NCBI GenBank assembly: GCA_963793625.1
Contig: CAWCAT010000011.1
Span: forward strand, 248,001 to 312,000
Direction: 5' to 3'
DNA length: 64,000 bases
From: G963668605 sp963793625
GTDB lineage: Bacteria > Acidobacteriota > Terriglobia > Bryobacterales > Bryobacteraceae
Below the pieces are notes generated by a model that saw only the letters and a list, made by a program, of their open reading frames with translations, was not told the origin of the DNA and searched no databases. The translations under genes and the position numbers were made by a program. Of this stretch, positions 37,155-46,498 are shown in pieces (position 1 is the stretch's first letter; every line of letters begins with the position of its first letter).

Positions 37155-38290
37155 TCACAGTTCCGCAGCGGCTGCTGTCCGCACCCGTTGTAGAAACTGT
37201 GGGAATGTCCCAAGCAGTATAGTCTGTCTGGTTTGGCGCATGATGTCAAGGTAGTGCTTCAAGTTATGCAGGGTGGCTAGTGTCGAAAATAGTATTTCGT
37301 TCGCCTGGAACAAGATGCCGCAAATATGCCCTGCTGAAATTCTGACATGTGTAGCAATCACACGCCCCATCCACTGGACCCGCATCTTCCTTGTATTTCA
37401 CCTGCTTAATCGACAACTTTCCCTGCTGAAGTGAACAGACATCCGTTACGCGCATTCCGCGACGGCAGGACGCAGTCCATCATATCCACGCCCTTCGCTA
37501 CGTACTCAGGTAATTCGTCCGGCATCCCAACGCCCATGCAGTATCGCGGCCGGTCGCTCGGTAGCAATGGAGTACAAGTTTCAGTCATTTCCATGCTTAA
37601 AGCCCGCGGCTCCCCCACCGAGAGCCCGCCGATCGCATAACCATCCGCATTCAACTCCAGCAACTCCTCGACACATTGCCGCCTCAGATCCGGAAACATC
37701 GAACCCTGCACAATCGGAAACAGCGCCGTGTGCATACTGGTGCTACGACGCTCGTAATGCTGATAAGCCTTTTTCGCCCAGCGAACCGTCCGCTCCATGG
37801 AAGCCTTGGCCCGCTCGTGAGTCGCCGGATAATCCAGGCACTCGTCCAGCACCATTGCAATGTCACTGCCAAAGGCGAGTTGCACGTCAACTGTCGATTC
37901 CGGCGTGAACATGTGAGCATCGCCGTTCAAGTGCGACCGGAACAGCACCCCGTCTTCGGAGATCTTGCGCAGGCCATTCAGGCTGAATACCTGGAAGCCG
38001 CCCGAGTCCGTCAGGATCGCGCGCGGCCATGACATGAATTTGTGCAGCCCGCCCATGCGCTGAATCAGCTCGTGTCCGGGTCTCAGGAATAGGTGATACG
38101 TGTTTCCCAGGATGATCTTGGCATCGAGTTCGCCCTGCAGATCGCGCTGCATGACGCCCTTCACCGTGGCCTGCGTGCCAACAGGCATAAAGACCGGAGT
38201 CTCTATAATTCCGTGGGCGGTATGCAGTAGACCGGCTCGCGCCCCTGTTGCGGGACACTCGGCCTGAAGTTCAAAACGGATGGCTGGCAC
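37155..38290 (-). CDS. tgt: Queuine tRNA-ribosyltransferase, two frame breaks
   Basis: TGT of about 378 codons, exchanging guanine for preQ1 at position 34 of GUN tRNAs. HTAHGIIETPVFMPVGTQ opens the fold, LTDSGGFQVFSL binds the base, GGLSVGEP follows, and DMMDCVLPSRNAR holds the catalytic Asp. After a break near 37420 the chain continues with the zinc motif CDCYTCQNFSRAYLRHL, and after a second near 37295 with NLKHYLDIMRQTRQ. First gene of the tgt-yajC-secD-secF cluster. Confidence 0.92.
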
Positions 38291-38390
38291 CCCTCCATTG
38301 TAAGAACTGCGTCCACTTGGCCGCAGTGTGACTTCCAGACGTCACATCCACCGGAGCCATTCGTTGATTTCAAAAGACTTACGGTATGGC

Positions 38391-38491
38391 CAAACTCGTG
38401 CTCAATGTAGAAGCGCAAGAGGCGGTTCGCTTTTTGCTTCTTCCCTTAGCCGCCACACGGGCTCATGCAACCTGTGTGGCGCGTTTTTTTT
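38391..38491 (+). ncRNA. Candidate small RNA ending at a strong intrinsic terminator
   Basis: The gap 38291-38516 holds no credible protein gene, yet it has an intrinsic terminator on the plus strand with no annotated plus-strand gene before it. Just upstream, AGAAGC (38410 area) and GCTTCT (38440 area) form another hairpin around GCGCAAGAGGCGGTTCGC. A weak TTGATT (38364-38369) with TATGGC (38385-38390) could start transcription near 38395. I infer a short structured transcript of about 100 nt; the 5' end is a guess and the class is unknown. Confidence 0.35.
38451..38491 (+). terminator. Rho-independent terminator without an annotated upstream gene
   Basis: CGCCACACGGG and CCTGTGTGGCG form an 11-bp stem with a 9-base loop, followed by CG and a run of eight T (38484-38491). 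Orientation is clearly plus strand, because there is no U-run on the other side. Confidence 0.85.
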
Positions 38492-38495
38492 GCGC

Positions 38496-38501
38496 TACAA
38501 T
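38496..38501 (+). promoter_or_regulatory. -10 element of the YwaF-like gene
   Basis: TACAAT directly after the terminator, 16 bases before the ATG at 38517. The leader would be only about 10 nt, too short for a normal ribosome site, and none is seen. No clear -35. Confidence 0.35.
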
Positions 38502-38516
38502 CAACCCGGCAGCGCA

Positions 38517-39191
38517 ATGCAAACGGATTTTCGGCTATTCTCGCCCACACATTTCGCCATCATTGCCGCCGTGCCAATCACAGCATGGCTGCTCACGTTT
38601 GCCGCCCGCGACAATCCGTCCCGAGCCCGGGCCATCCGGCTCACGCTCGGCTTTCTGCTGCTGGCTAACGAACTTTATTGGTATTCGTACAAACTTCGCA
38701 CGGAAGGTTGGCGCTTCCCCGAGGGCCTGCCACTCCAGCTCTGCGATTTCACGCTCTGGATGACCATCATCGCCGCCCTAACCCTAAAACCCTGGGCAGT
38801 CGAAACGGCATACCTCGCCGGCGTCGGAGGGGCCGGAATGGCAGTCCTGACGCCCGAACTCTGGGCTCCCCTGTTCTCCTACCCGAGCATCTATTTCTTC
38901 GTCGCACACGGCGGCTTAATCGTTATCATCCTGCTGCTGCTCTGGAGCCGCATGGCGCACCTGCGCCCGCACGCGGTCTGGCGCGTACTCGGGATCGTCA
39001 ATGCATACGCACTAGTAATCGGCATCTTCAACGCCATATTCCACACCAACTACATCTACCTCTGCCGCAAGCCTCAAAGCACTTCCCTGCTCGATGCGCT
39101 CGGCCCTTGGCCCTGGTACATCCTGGCCGGTGAAGCTGTCGCGCTGCTTATCTTCTGGTTGCTTTGGCTGCCTTTCCGCCGCAAAATCTAG
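38517..39191 (+). CDS. YwaF/TMEM164-type integral membrane protein
   Basis: 224 residues with six or seven hydrophobic helices, matching TIGR02206 (YwaF). LLANELYWYSYKLRTEGWRF and LPLQLCDFTLWMTIIAALTL hold the conserved Trp/Tyr and Cys-Asp residues; NAIFHTNYIYLCRKPQ and LGPWPWYILAGEAVAL are the other signatures. Bacterial role is unknown; the human relative TMEM164 is reported as an acyltransferase, so a lipid-modifying role is possible. ATG 38517 fits the first helix; longer starts run through the terminator. Confidence 0.8.
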   Translation: MQTDFRLFSPTHFAIIAAVPITAWLLTFAARDNPSRARAIRLTLGFLLLANELYWYSYKLRTEGWRFPEGLPLQLCDFTLWMTIIAALTLKPWAVETAYLAGVGGAGMAVLTPELWAPLFSYPSIYFFVAHGGLIVIILLLLWSRMAHLRPHAVWRVLGIVNAYALVIGIFNAIFHTNYIYLCRKPQSTSLLDALGPWPWYILAGEAVALLIFWLLWLPFRRKI

Positions 39192-39222
39192 GCTGCGGCT
39201 GTTACGATAGGAGCTACCCCCT

Positions 39223-40624
39223 ATGGCCTTGCGCTTCTTTAACACGCTGTCTCAGCAGGTGGAGCCGTTCCGCCCGCAGGACGGCAATACCGTCAAGATG
39301 TACACCTGCGGTCCGACAGTCTGGAACTACGTGCACATCGGGAACTTGCGCACGTTCGCGTTTCAGGACGTACTCCGCCGCTGGCTGCGCTATCGCGGTT
39401 ACCAGCTCGAGCACGTGATGAACATCACCGACGTTGACGACCGCATTATCAAGGAAGCCGTCGCTGCAGGCAAGACGCTGGGCGAGTACACACAGGTCTA
39501 TGCCGATGCGTTCCTGGAAGACACCGCCACAGTGCGCCTGGAACGTCCGGAACGCATGGTCCGCGCCACCGAACACATCCCTGAGATGGTCGCCGCTATT
39601 CAGGCTCTGGCCAGCAAAACCTATACCTACACCAGCGATGGCTCAGTGTATTTTCGGATTTCGAAATTCCCCGAATATGGCAAGCTCTCGCATATCGACT
39701 TCGGCGGAATGAAGGCCGGCGCGCGCGTCGATACCGACAAGTACGACAAGACCGACGCCCGCGACTTTGTGCTTTGGAAGGCGCGCAAGGAAGGCGAGCC
39801 TTTCTGGGATACCGAGATTGGAGCCGGCCGTCCGGGCTGGCATATCGAGTGCTCGGCCATGGCCATGAAGTATCTCGGCGAAACCCTCGACATCCACGCC
39901 GGCGGCGTCGATCTGGCGTTCCCGCATCACGAAAACGAAATCGCGCAATCCGAGTCGATCACCGGCAAGACCTTCGCGCGTTACTGGCTACACTCCGAGC
40001 ACCTCATGGTCGAAGGCCAGACCATGTCCAAGTCGCTCGGCAATTTCTATACGCTGCGCGACCTGCTCGACAAAGGCTATCCGCCGGAAACCGTGCGTTT
40101 TCTGCTGATCTCCGTGCCCTATCGCAAGCAGTTGAACTTCACCTTTGATGGACTCAAGGCGGCCGCCACCTCCATCGACCGCATGCGTAATTACAAACTG
40201 CGTCTCGAAACCGACAAGTTCGCCGAGGGTGTCAGCGACGCACTGCTCGCGCGCACTGCGAAAGCCGTGACGCAATTCGAAGAGGCGCTTGACGACGACC
40301 TCAACACCGCCGAAGCGCTCGCATCGATTTTTGAATATATTCGCGATACCAACAGCGCCATGGATGCAGGCGAGTTCAAAGCGGGCAACGTAGCAGCCGC
40401 GCTCGAATTGCTCGGCGAAATTCGATTCTGTTTTCGATGTGCTCAAGCCCAGCCTGCAGGAAAACGCACTCGCGGACACCGAGGTCGAAAAACTAATTGC
40501 GGAACGCGTGCAGGCCAAAAAGTCGCGCGACTTCGCACGCTCAGATGCCATCCGCAACGAACTCCTCGAAAAGGGGATCATTCTCGAAGACACCAAAGAA
40601 GGAACGCGCTGGAAACGCAAATGA
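39223..40624 (+). CDS. cysS: Cysteinyl-tRNA synthetase, one frame break
   Basis: About 467 codons. CGPTVWNYVHIGNLRTF is the HIGH region with its zinc Cys, followed by VMNITDVDDRIIKEA, GWHIECSAMAMKYLG and HHENEIAQSE (zinc ligands), and TMSKSLGNF (KMSKS). Near 40430 the frame shifts: LLGEI must continue DSVFDVLKPSLQENAL in the other frame to the stop at 40624. The last codons overlap the start of the following PLP enzyme as ATGA. Essential gene, so the break is surely not natural. Confidence 0.93.
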
Positions 40625-41789
40625 AGATCTAACACCAGAGCGGTGCATGCAGGCGACCGCAAGAAACCCGGCAAGCAGGTACCCGTCACCACGCCCATCC
40701 ACACCGCTGCGAGCTTCTTTTACGAAACTACGGAAGAGCTCGATCGCGTCTTCGCCCACGAAGAAAACGGCTACTGCTACTCGCGCTACGACAACCCGAG
40801 TAACGCCGCGCTCGAAGACGCTCATCACCGAACTCGAAAACGGGCACGGTTCGCTCGCATGCGCCTCCGGGATGGCTGCACTGCAACTCGGCATCACTGC
40901 CGCATTGACGGATCGCAGAACGCTCCGTGCTTGCCGCCGAGGCCATTTACGGTGCGACAGTACGTCTGCTTCAGAGTGTGTTCGAACCCGCCGGCACAGA
41001 CGTCGCATTCACCGATATCTACAATCTGCCGCCTGTTCGAAGAAGCGGTTGCCAGGCACAAGCCCGGCTGCGTCGTGATGGAGACCATCTCCAATCCGTT
41101 GCTGCGCGTGGGCGACATCGAAGCTATCGCGGCAATCTGCAAGAAGGCCGGAGCCGCGCTCCTGGTCGACAATACTTTCGCCACGCCGATGATGGTGCGC
41201 CCGCTCGAACTCGGAGCCCACATTGTCGTGCACAGCGTCACGAAATATTTGGCCGGACATGGCGACGTGCTCGGCGGCAGCATCACCTGCGATCAGGAGC
41301 ATTTCGAAACCGTGCGTGCCTTATCTCGCGCGTATGGCCCCATACTGGGACCGTTTGAGTGCTACCTCACGATGCGCGGCATCAAGACCTTCCCGCTGCG
41401 CTTCGAGCGCCAGTGCGCGAACGCCGCGAGCATCGCCGAGGCCTTGCGCACACATACCTGTGTCGAGCGAGTTCTACTATCCGGACGACGTCGGCAAGCT
41501 TCTACCAGCAGACATGCACGGCGCAATGGTAAGTTTCGAAATTAAGGAAGGGAATCGCGAAAAGGTCTTCCGCTTCATGGACGCCCTGAAACTCGTGGTG
41601 CGAGCGACCTCGCTGGGAGACGTCCACAGCATGCTCCTCTACCCGGTAATGGCGAGCCACCGCGACGTCTCACCAAAACAAAGAGAGCGAATGGGAATCA
41701 AGGAAAGCCTCGTAAGACTTTCAGCTGGAATCGAAGCCAGCGAAGACATCATCGAGGATGTCAACCAGGCGTTATTGGCCGCCGATTAG
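40621..41789 (+). CDS. Cys/Met metabolism PLP-dependent enzyme (cystathionine gamma-synthase/lyase family), about five frame breaks
   Basis: About 390 codons. The ATG at 40621 overlaps the cysS stop; after MKI an extra T at about 40630 must be removed to read NTRAVHAGDRKKPG. Family blocks spread over frames: TPIHTAASFFYET, GYCYSRYDNPSNAALE, HGSLACASGMAALQLG, VVMETISNPLLRVGDI, LLVDNTFATPMM, the PLP Lys region HSVTKYLAGHGDVLGG, and SLGDVHSMLLYPVMASH with VRLSAGIEASEDIIED. It moves sulfur between cysteine, homocysteine and homoserine; coupling to cysS fits cysteine supply. The exact reaction (gamma-synthase, gamma-lyase or beta-lyase) is not fixed by sequence alone. Confidence 0.85.
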
Positions 41790-41794
41790 AACTT

Positions 41795-41935
41795 TTACAA
41801 AGCGCCAGCGTGCGAATCAGAGGCCCTCAGGTAATCAATGCACTGAGCCTCATGCTCACCCAAAGCAGCCCCAATAATTTGCTCCGTAGTTTTATCTGCG
41901 TTCACAGAGTGCCAGCACAACCCGCAACCTCTCAC
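41795..41935 (-). CDS. Possible small protein antisense to the efp upstream region
   Basis: A 46-codon frame from GTG 41935 (or 36 from GTG 41905) with a clean composition: GCGLCWHSVNADKTTEQIIG then GAALGEHEAQCIDYLRA. No ribosome site stands out. I keep it only because the frame fills the otherwise empty stretch 41790-41965 and reads like a real helix-forming peptide. It could equally be the tail of a lost gene. Confidence 0.2.
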   Translation of the reverse strand: MRGCGLCWHSVNADKTTEQIIGAALGEHEAQCIDYLRASDSHAGAL

Positions 41936-41965
41936 CCATTTGATAAACTCTAAATTGGAACCCCT

Positions 41966-42523
41966 ATGATTTCAGCAACACAAATGCGCCCCGGCATGGT
42001 CATCAAGTTCGACAAAGAACTGTATTCAATTTTCAGCGTTTCCCATCGTACGCCGGGCAACCTGCGTGGTTTTGTTCAGGCAAAAATGCGCATGTTGCGC
42101 AATGGCAGCATGACAGAGCATCGCTTCTCGTCCGAAGACAAAGTCGAACGAGCCTTCATGGACGAGCATGAGATGGAGTACCTCTACGACGACGGCGAGT
42201 ACTACTATTTCATGAACATCGAAAACTACGAGCAGATGCACCTCACCAGGGACCTGCTCGGCGATGCCGTCCAGTACATCGTCCCGCAGCTCAAAGTGAC
42301 GGTGGTCTTCTACGAAGGCAAGCCGATCAGCGTGGAAATCCCCGCAACCGTAGAACTTACCGTTGTCGAAACCGAGCCGGGCATGAAGGGCGCATCCGTT
42401 TCAAACGTAGGCAAGCCAGCGAAGATGGAAACCGGCCTTGTAGTCACTGTCCCTGCCTTCATCAACGAAGGCGAGAAGATTCGCGTCAGCACCTCCGAAG
42501 GCGCCTACCTCGAAAGAGCATAA
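41966..42523 (+). CDS. efp: Translation elongation factor P
   Basis: EF-P, 185 residues, complete. Relieves ribosome stalling at polyproline. KOW-like N-terminal domain, middle OB domain with EYLYDDGEYYYFMN and C-terminal OB domain with FVETEPG-type VVETEPGMKGASVSN. The tip loop that carries the modified Lys in E. coli reads RTPGNLRGF, with Asn where E. coli has Lys34. The Lys-modifying enzymes EpmA/EpmB would therefore not act. The TonB genes of this window contain the kind of Pro runs that EF-P serves. Confidence 0.95.
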   Translation: MISATQMRPGMVIKFDKELYSIFSVSHRTPGNLRGFVQAKMRMLRNGSMTEHRFSSEDKVERAFMDEHEMEYLYDDGEYYYFMNIENYEQMHLTRDLLGDAVQYIVPQLKVTVVFYEGKPISVEIPATVELTVVETEPGMKGASVSNVGKPAKMETGLVVTVPAFINEGEKIRVSTSEGAYLERA

Positions 42524-42524
42524 A

Positions 42525-44972
42525 CTACTTCACCGCCACAGTCACGCCGCTCTGACTGATTTCGGTCCCTATCACCAGGCTTACCGGCAGAGCGCGGCCT
42601 GGTGGGATTCCTTCGGGAATCAGTACGTTAATCTGCAGTGCGCCGCTGATGATTCCCGGCGCGGCGCCGGAATATAACACCTTGGCTGGTTGGCCTCCAA
42701 TGCGTACCGAGACGGGAAGTTGCAGCAGCGGCAGCGGTGCCGTGGTCAGCTTCCCATCAATGCTGCTTGGGGTCGTGAGGCCGCCGCCGGTTGAGTAGAT
42801 CATCACGACACTGCCACGTTGAGCCGGATTAGCCTGATCGTTCACGGTGTAATTCTGGTTGAGAATCGCGCCAGGACCGCGACCGGAGGCGTCGATCGTG
42901 AAAATCGCCGGTACCGATGAAGCCACCAAACTCAGCACATTGAACACACTCGCACCATTGCGTTCCGCAGTGATGCGCGTTGTCGCCCTGCCCGCAATAG
43001 AATACGGTGCGACGGCGCTGACCTGATTTTCAGAAACATAAATCAGCGGTGCCGGAACGCCGTCGAACAGCACGCGAGTGTCGGCGAGTGCGGTGCCTGC
43101 AATACCCGCAGTCACTTGCATGCCCGTCAAACTCGTTGGACCGATGCCGGCTCCGAACAGTGTCACGACTTCGCCGGGCGCGATGGCAGTCGATTCATAA
43201 CTGGCTGCATTCAGAACTGCAAGCGGCGACAGCAGGCTGGAGCCTACGAAAACTGCGCTGATATCGAGCGCTTGCGTGACCACTACATTGCGGGTCTGTG
43301 CGCTGCCGCTCAGATCGCCGGTCCAACCGGCCAGCGAGTAGCCGGGCGCGGGCGTGGCAGTCAGCTGAATCGTCGTTCCGTTTTCGTAGAAGCCGTCCGG
43401 TGACGACGGACTGATGCTGACATCCCCTGCCAGCGCCGAAGTCGATACTGCGCTCACGCGGAAGAAAGGCGTCAACTCCGCAGTCAAACTGGTCGAGAAA
43501 TCGCTAGCCAGCACCGTATTGATCTGTCCACCGGCGTTGCTCCAGGATCGGAACGCATAGCGCACGTCAGCGTCCGTACTGGTAGTGAGCGCTTCCAGCG
43601 TATGCGTGGACCCGGCTCTCCAGAGAAATCCCTGAGTAGTGCTGAATACGCCGCCATCTATGATTATGGGTCGGCCCGTAGGCATCGTGGCGACGGTCGT
43701 AACGGGCTCGCGCGAGAACCGCGGTGTAAAAGAGAGTGCGCCGGAAACGCTTACTACGCGAGGATTGGCTGCACTTGTCGAGACTCCCTGTGCCGTGGTC
43801 CAGGTTACGAAGTTGAAACCGGAATCCGGCACCGCCGTGAGTTCGACGGTGGAGCGTTCGTCGTAAAAGCCATCTTCGGAGGCTGGTATCAGACGCACCC
43901 CTCCACCTGTTGCGGTGAATGCGGTGACCTGATGCTGACGCCTGAAATTCGCGGTCAGGATGGTGAGCGACGCCATCGCCGTGACTGTGTGAGTGCTCTC
44001 GCCGCCATCGGTCCATGCGGCAAACATGTAACGCGTGGGGGCTCCACCCTGGGCCACAGGCACGCTTACAGTGTGTATCGAGCCTTCCACCCAGGGGAAA
44101 GTCTGCGGCGCGCGTAGCGTGGCGCCATCGACAATGATCTGCAGGCCGGCCGGATTGGTTGAAATGGTGATCCCCTGCGGCGCAACACCGTAGATCCGGC
44201 GGACCGCGTCGATATCACCGGCCGAAAGCCCTTCACGCTGGCCGACTGGAATCCCGGCGGGTACGGTCTCCAGTGAAGGCAGGCCGCTCTTGGAAAACTC
44301 GGTCGCCCTGTAATGCATGATTGACGAGAAATCGTAGGGTCCGACGTCTTGCCCGCTGCTGATCTGCTGATCGAAATTGTAGGAATATTTGGTTTCGATA
44401 TTCTCGTAGAGGACGGTGGCGAAAGCATTGCGGTCCCGACGGCTCTGCTCATGCCAAAGACCCACCGCGTGTCCCATCTCATGAATGATCGAGCCCACGG
44501 AGCAACCGTCCACCAGTGTGATGTCCTGACGTCCACCGAACATTCCTACCCGCGAAGAGCAGACTCCGGCGGTCTGATCCGCATTGCGAAAGAAACGCAC
44601 GTAGTTTGTTTCGGTGGTGCGCGGAACAATTTTGATAGGAGTGTTGTCGTTCCAATGCTGAATGGCCTGCAGGATGCGGGGCTGAATAGACCAACCGGCG
44701 GGCTCGATCGTGTAGGCGATGTTGCCCCCCGGCCAGCGGTAACGGTCTCCGGTGATGATGGTTGCTGATTTGGATAAGGACTTCGTGGGTGGGGCGGCCT
44801 CGAGTTCGTCTGCTCGCCCCAGCACAATGTCACCTTCCACCACGGCCATTCCATCCACCAGTTCGTAACGGATGGTCTGGCCGCGAAAAACACCAGTACG
44901 CTGTTCGGCACTCAATGAAACGGAACACAGAAAAGCGAACGCAATCAGGACCGGGCGGTACAGGAAATTCAT
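42525..44972 (-). CDS. Secreted astacin-type metalloprotease with InlB-like repeats and a TIGR03437 domain
   Basis: 815 residues. Signal peptide (MNFLYRPVLIAFAFLCSVSLS), peptidase M12A domain from about residue 70 to 265 with zinc motif HEMGHAVGLWHEQSRRDR and a Met-turn SSIMHYRATEFS. Then three Gly/Trp-rich repeats of about 85 residues of divergent InlB type (AAWTDGGEST, NFVTWTTAQG, SLAGWTGDLSG), and a C-terminal TIGR03437 domain (NAASYESTAIAPGEVVTLFG, GRGPGAILNQNYTVNDQANP). Presumably cell-surface or secreted, digesting extracellular protein. Coupled by a 4-base overlap to the metallophosphoesterase upstream. Confidence 0.9.
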   Translation of the reverse strand: MNFLYRPVLIAFAFLCSVSLSAEQRTGVFRGQTIRYELVDGMAVVEGDIVLGRADELEAAPPTKSLSKSATIITGDRYRWPGGNIAYTIEPAGWSIQPRILQAIQHWNDNTPIKIVPRTTETNYVRFFRNADQTAGVCSSRVGMFGGRQDITLVDGCSVGSIIHEMGHAVGLWHEQSRRDRNAFATVLYENIETKYSYNFDQQISSGQDVGPYDFSSIMHYRATEFSKSGLPSLETVPAGIPVGQREGLSAGDIDAVRRIYGVAPQGITISTNPAGLQIIVDGATLRAPQTFPWVEGSIHTVSVPVAQGGAPTRYMFAAWTDGGESTHTVTAMASLTILTANFRRQHQVTAFTATGGGVRLIPASEDGFYDERSTVELTAVPDSGFNFVTWTTAQGVSTSAANPRVVSVSGALSFTPRFSREPVTTVATMPTGRPIIIDGGVFSTTQGFLWRAGSTHTLEALTTSTDADVRYAFRSWSNAGGQINTVLASDFSTSLTAELTPFFRVSAVSTSALAGDVSISPSSPDGFYENGTTIQLTATPAPGYSLAGWTGDLSGSAQTRNVVVTQALDISAVFVGSSLLSPLAVLNAASYESTAIAPGEVVTLFGAGIGPTSLTGMQVTAGIAGTALADTRVLFDGVPAPLIYVSENQVSAVAPYSIAGRATTRITAERNGASVFNVLSLVASSVPAIFTIDASGRGPGAILNQNYTVNDQANPAQRGSVVMIYSTGGGLTTPSSIDGKLTTAPLPLLQLPVSVRIGGQPAKVLYSGAAPGIISGALQINVLIPEGIPPGRALPVSLVIGTEISQSGVTVAVK

Positions 44973-46039
44973 GGTTTGAAATCGATACTTTCAATTACGT
45001 GTCCATCGAGCGCCACCGCGGTTAGCGTAGCTTTTCCAGGCACGACTTTCATTTTGACGTAATGCTCGACACTTTCGACTTTTTTTGTGATCTCGTTAAT
45101 CGGGGCATCGACGGGATAGAGCGGAGCGCCACCCCCGCCAGTGATGATGTAGGTAATGCCGTTTTTTACATGGCGCTGATAGTTGTGGTCGTGACCCGCA
45201 AATACCGCGGTGACCTTGTATTTCTCAAAAACCGGCACCATGTCGAGAACGGGCTTGTTGCCCGCCTGTCGGCTCTTGACCGCAGTGAACGGCGGGTGAT
45301 GCATGATCACAAAGCGGAATTCGGACTTGCTGGCTTTGGCTAGATCGTCTTCCAGCCAGCGCTGCTGCTCAGCCCAGAAAGTCTCTTTGGCTGTGGCGCT
45401 GAGTGCGACGTTGCCGAGATCGCTGTTCAGGACGATGAAGTGCGCAGATCCCCAGTTGTACGAATAATACGGCGTTGAAATGTCGAAGAATTCGTAGAAT
45501 CGGCGATTGTTGCGTTCATGATTTCCGAGCACGGGGAAGAAGGCCGTCTTGCGCAGCAGGTTGCGCTCGATGTTAAAAAAGATAGGCCACTGGGCGGAAT
45601 CGAAACCGTCTGTCACGAGGTCGCCGGTATGCAGCACGAAATCGGGCTCGACCTTTTCGATCGCATCAACGATTTTTTGGTGTAATTCATGGCGCGAACG
45701 CGTATCACCGAAGACCACGAAATCGAAGGACGCGCCTTCTGCTGCCGGAGTCTTGAAGTAGCCTTTCCCTTCCGGCTTGCCACCTAACACATCGTAGTGA
45801 ATTTTCGTGCCGGGCTTAAGGTTCGTGAACGAGACCTTTTCCGAGCGCATCGCAGGAACACTGCGCTCAAGTTTGTCCGCGGAGTCGCCGATTCTTACAT
45901 CACTGGTCTTCACGACCCAGCCGATGGTGGCGGCTCTTCCGGTTGCGTTGACGACATAGGGACCGCCCACAATCTCATCGGCGGCGAAAAGTGTCAGGCA
46001 AGACCAAAGCAGAACAGACAGGCACTTCAAATTGTACAT
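44969..46039 (-). CDS. Secreted metallophosphoesterase (purple acid phosphatase-like)
   Basis: 356 residues with signal peptide. An N-terminal fibronectin-like domain (VNATGRAATIGWVVKTSDV, LKPGTKIHYDVLGG) is followed by the metallophosphoesterase core: FGDTRSR, HTGDLVTDG, LGNHERNNR, IMHHPPFT and AGHDHNYQRH carry the two-metal site. This two-domain layout is that of purple acid phosphatases. It hydrolyses phosphate esters in the periplasm or outside. Overlaps the astacin start (ATGA), so the two exo-enzymes are made together. Confidence 0.9.
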   Translation of the reverse strand: MYNLKCLSVLLWSCLTLFAADEIVGGPYVVNATGRAATIGWVVKTSDVRIGDSADKLERSVPAMRSEKVSFTNLKPGTKIHYDVLGGKPEGKGYFKTPAAEGASFDFVVFGDTRSRHELHQKIVDAIEKVEPDFVLHTGDLVTDGFDSAQWPIFFNIERNLLRKTAFFPVLGNHERNNRRFYEFFDISTPYYSYNWGSAHFIVLNSDLGNVALSATAKETFWAEQQRWLEDDLAKASKSEFRFVIMHHPPFTAVKSRQAGNKPVLDMVPVFEKYKVTAVFAGHDHNYQRHVKNGITYIITGGGGAPLYPVDAPINEITKKVESVEHYVKMKVVPGKATLTAVALDGHVIESIDFKP

Positions 46040-46059
46040 TCCTGTAGTTTATAGCACTA

Positions 46060-46463
46060 CTACAGCGTCCTAAGGAATGCGATCAGCGCGGATTTGTCAT
46101 CGGCATTGAGTCTGAGTCCGAATTCGTGGCCGGGGACGGCGCGGTGCTCCACCTTGTAACCCTTGAACCCTGTGGGGACGTAGTCGTCACGCAGGCGGAC
46201 GGGGTTGAACCAGTCCTCAAGCGAGGCAACGGAGCCGTCGTGCCCATACAACCCGCGGTACCACACTCCCTTTAGCGACGGGACCTTGTAGAGTCCCGTT
46301 CCCTTTCGCGTCTTGAGCGCGAGGTTGGGATCAGTGCGGACGGAGATGGGCATGATGTCGGCAGCGAAGGGATGGCCCTTCGGCGGGCGGTAGCCTTGGG
46401 CCAGATGCGGGGTGCTGCGATCTTCTGCGCGGGACAGACTCCGGCGACTAACAACAGCAGCAT
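46060..46463 (-). pseudogene. Truncated c-type cytochrome/di-haem peroxidase-like protein
   Basis: A signal-like start (MLLLLVAGVCPAQ at 46463) leads, after a one-base break near 46425, into a C-terminal region with LALKTRKGTGLYKVPSLKGV, YGHDGSVASLEDWFNP and RLNADDKSALIAFLRTL. These blocks belong to the last third of large di-haem cytochrome proteins of acidobacteria. The N-terminal haem domains with CxxCH are absent; only about 134 codons remain. I read it as an internal-deletion remnant. It follows thiE. Confidence 0.5.
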
Positions 46464-46498
46464 CACAGGATATATGAGGTCCCAGCCTTTCTGAATCG

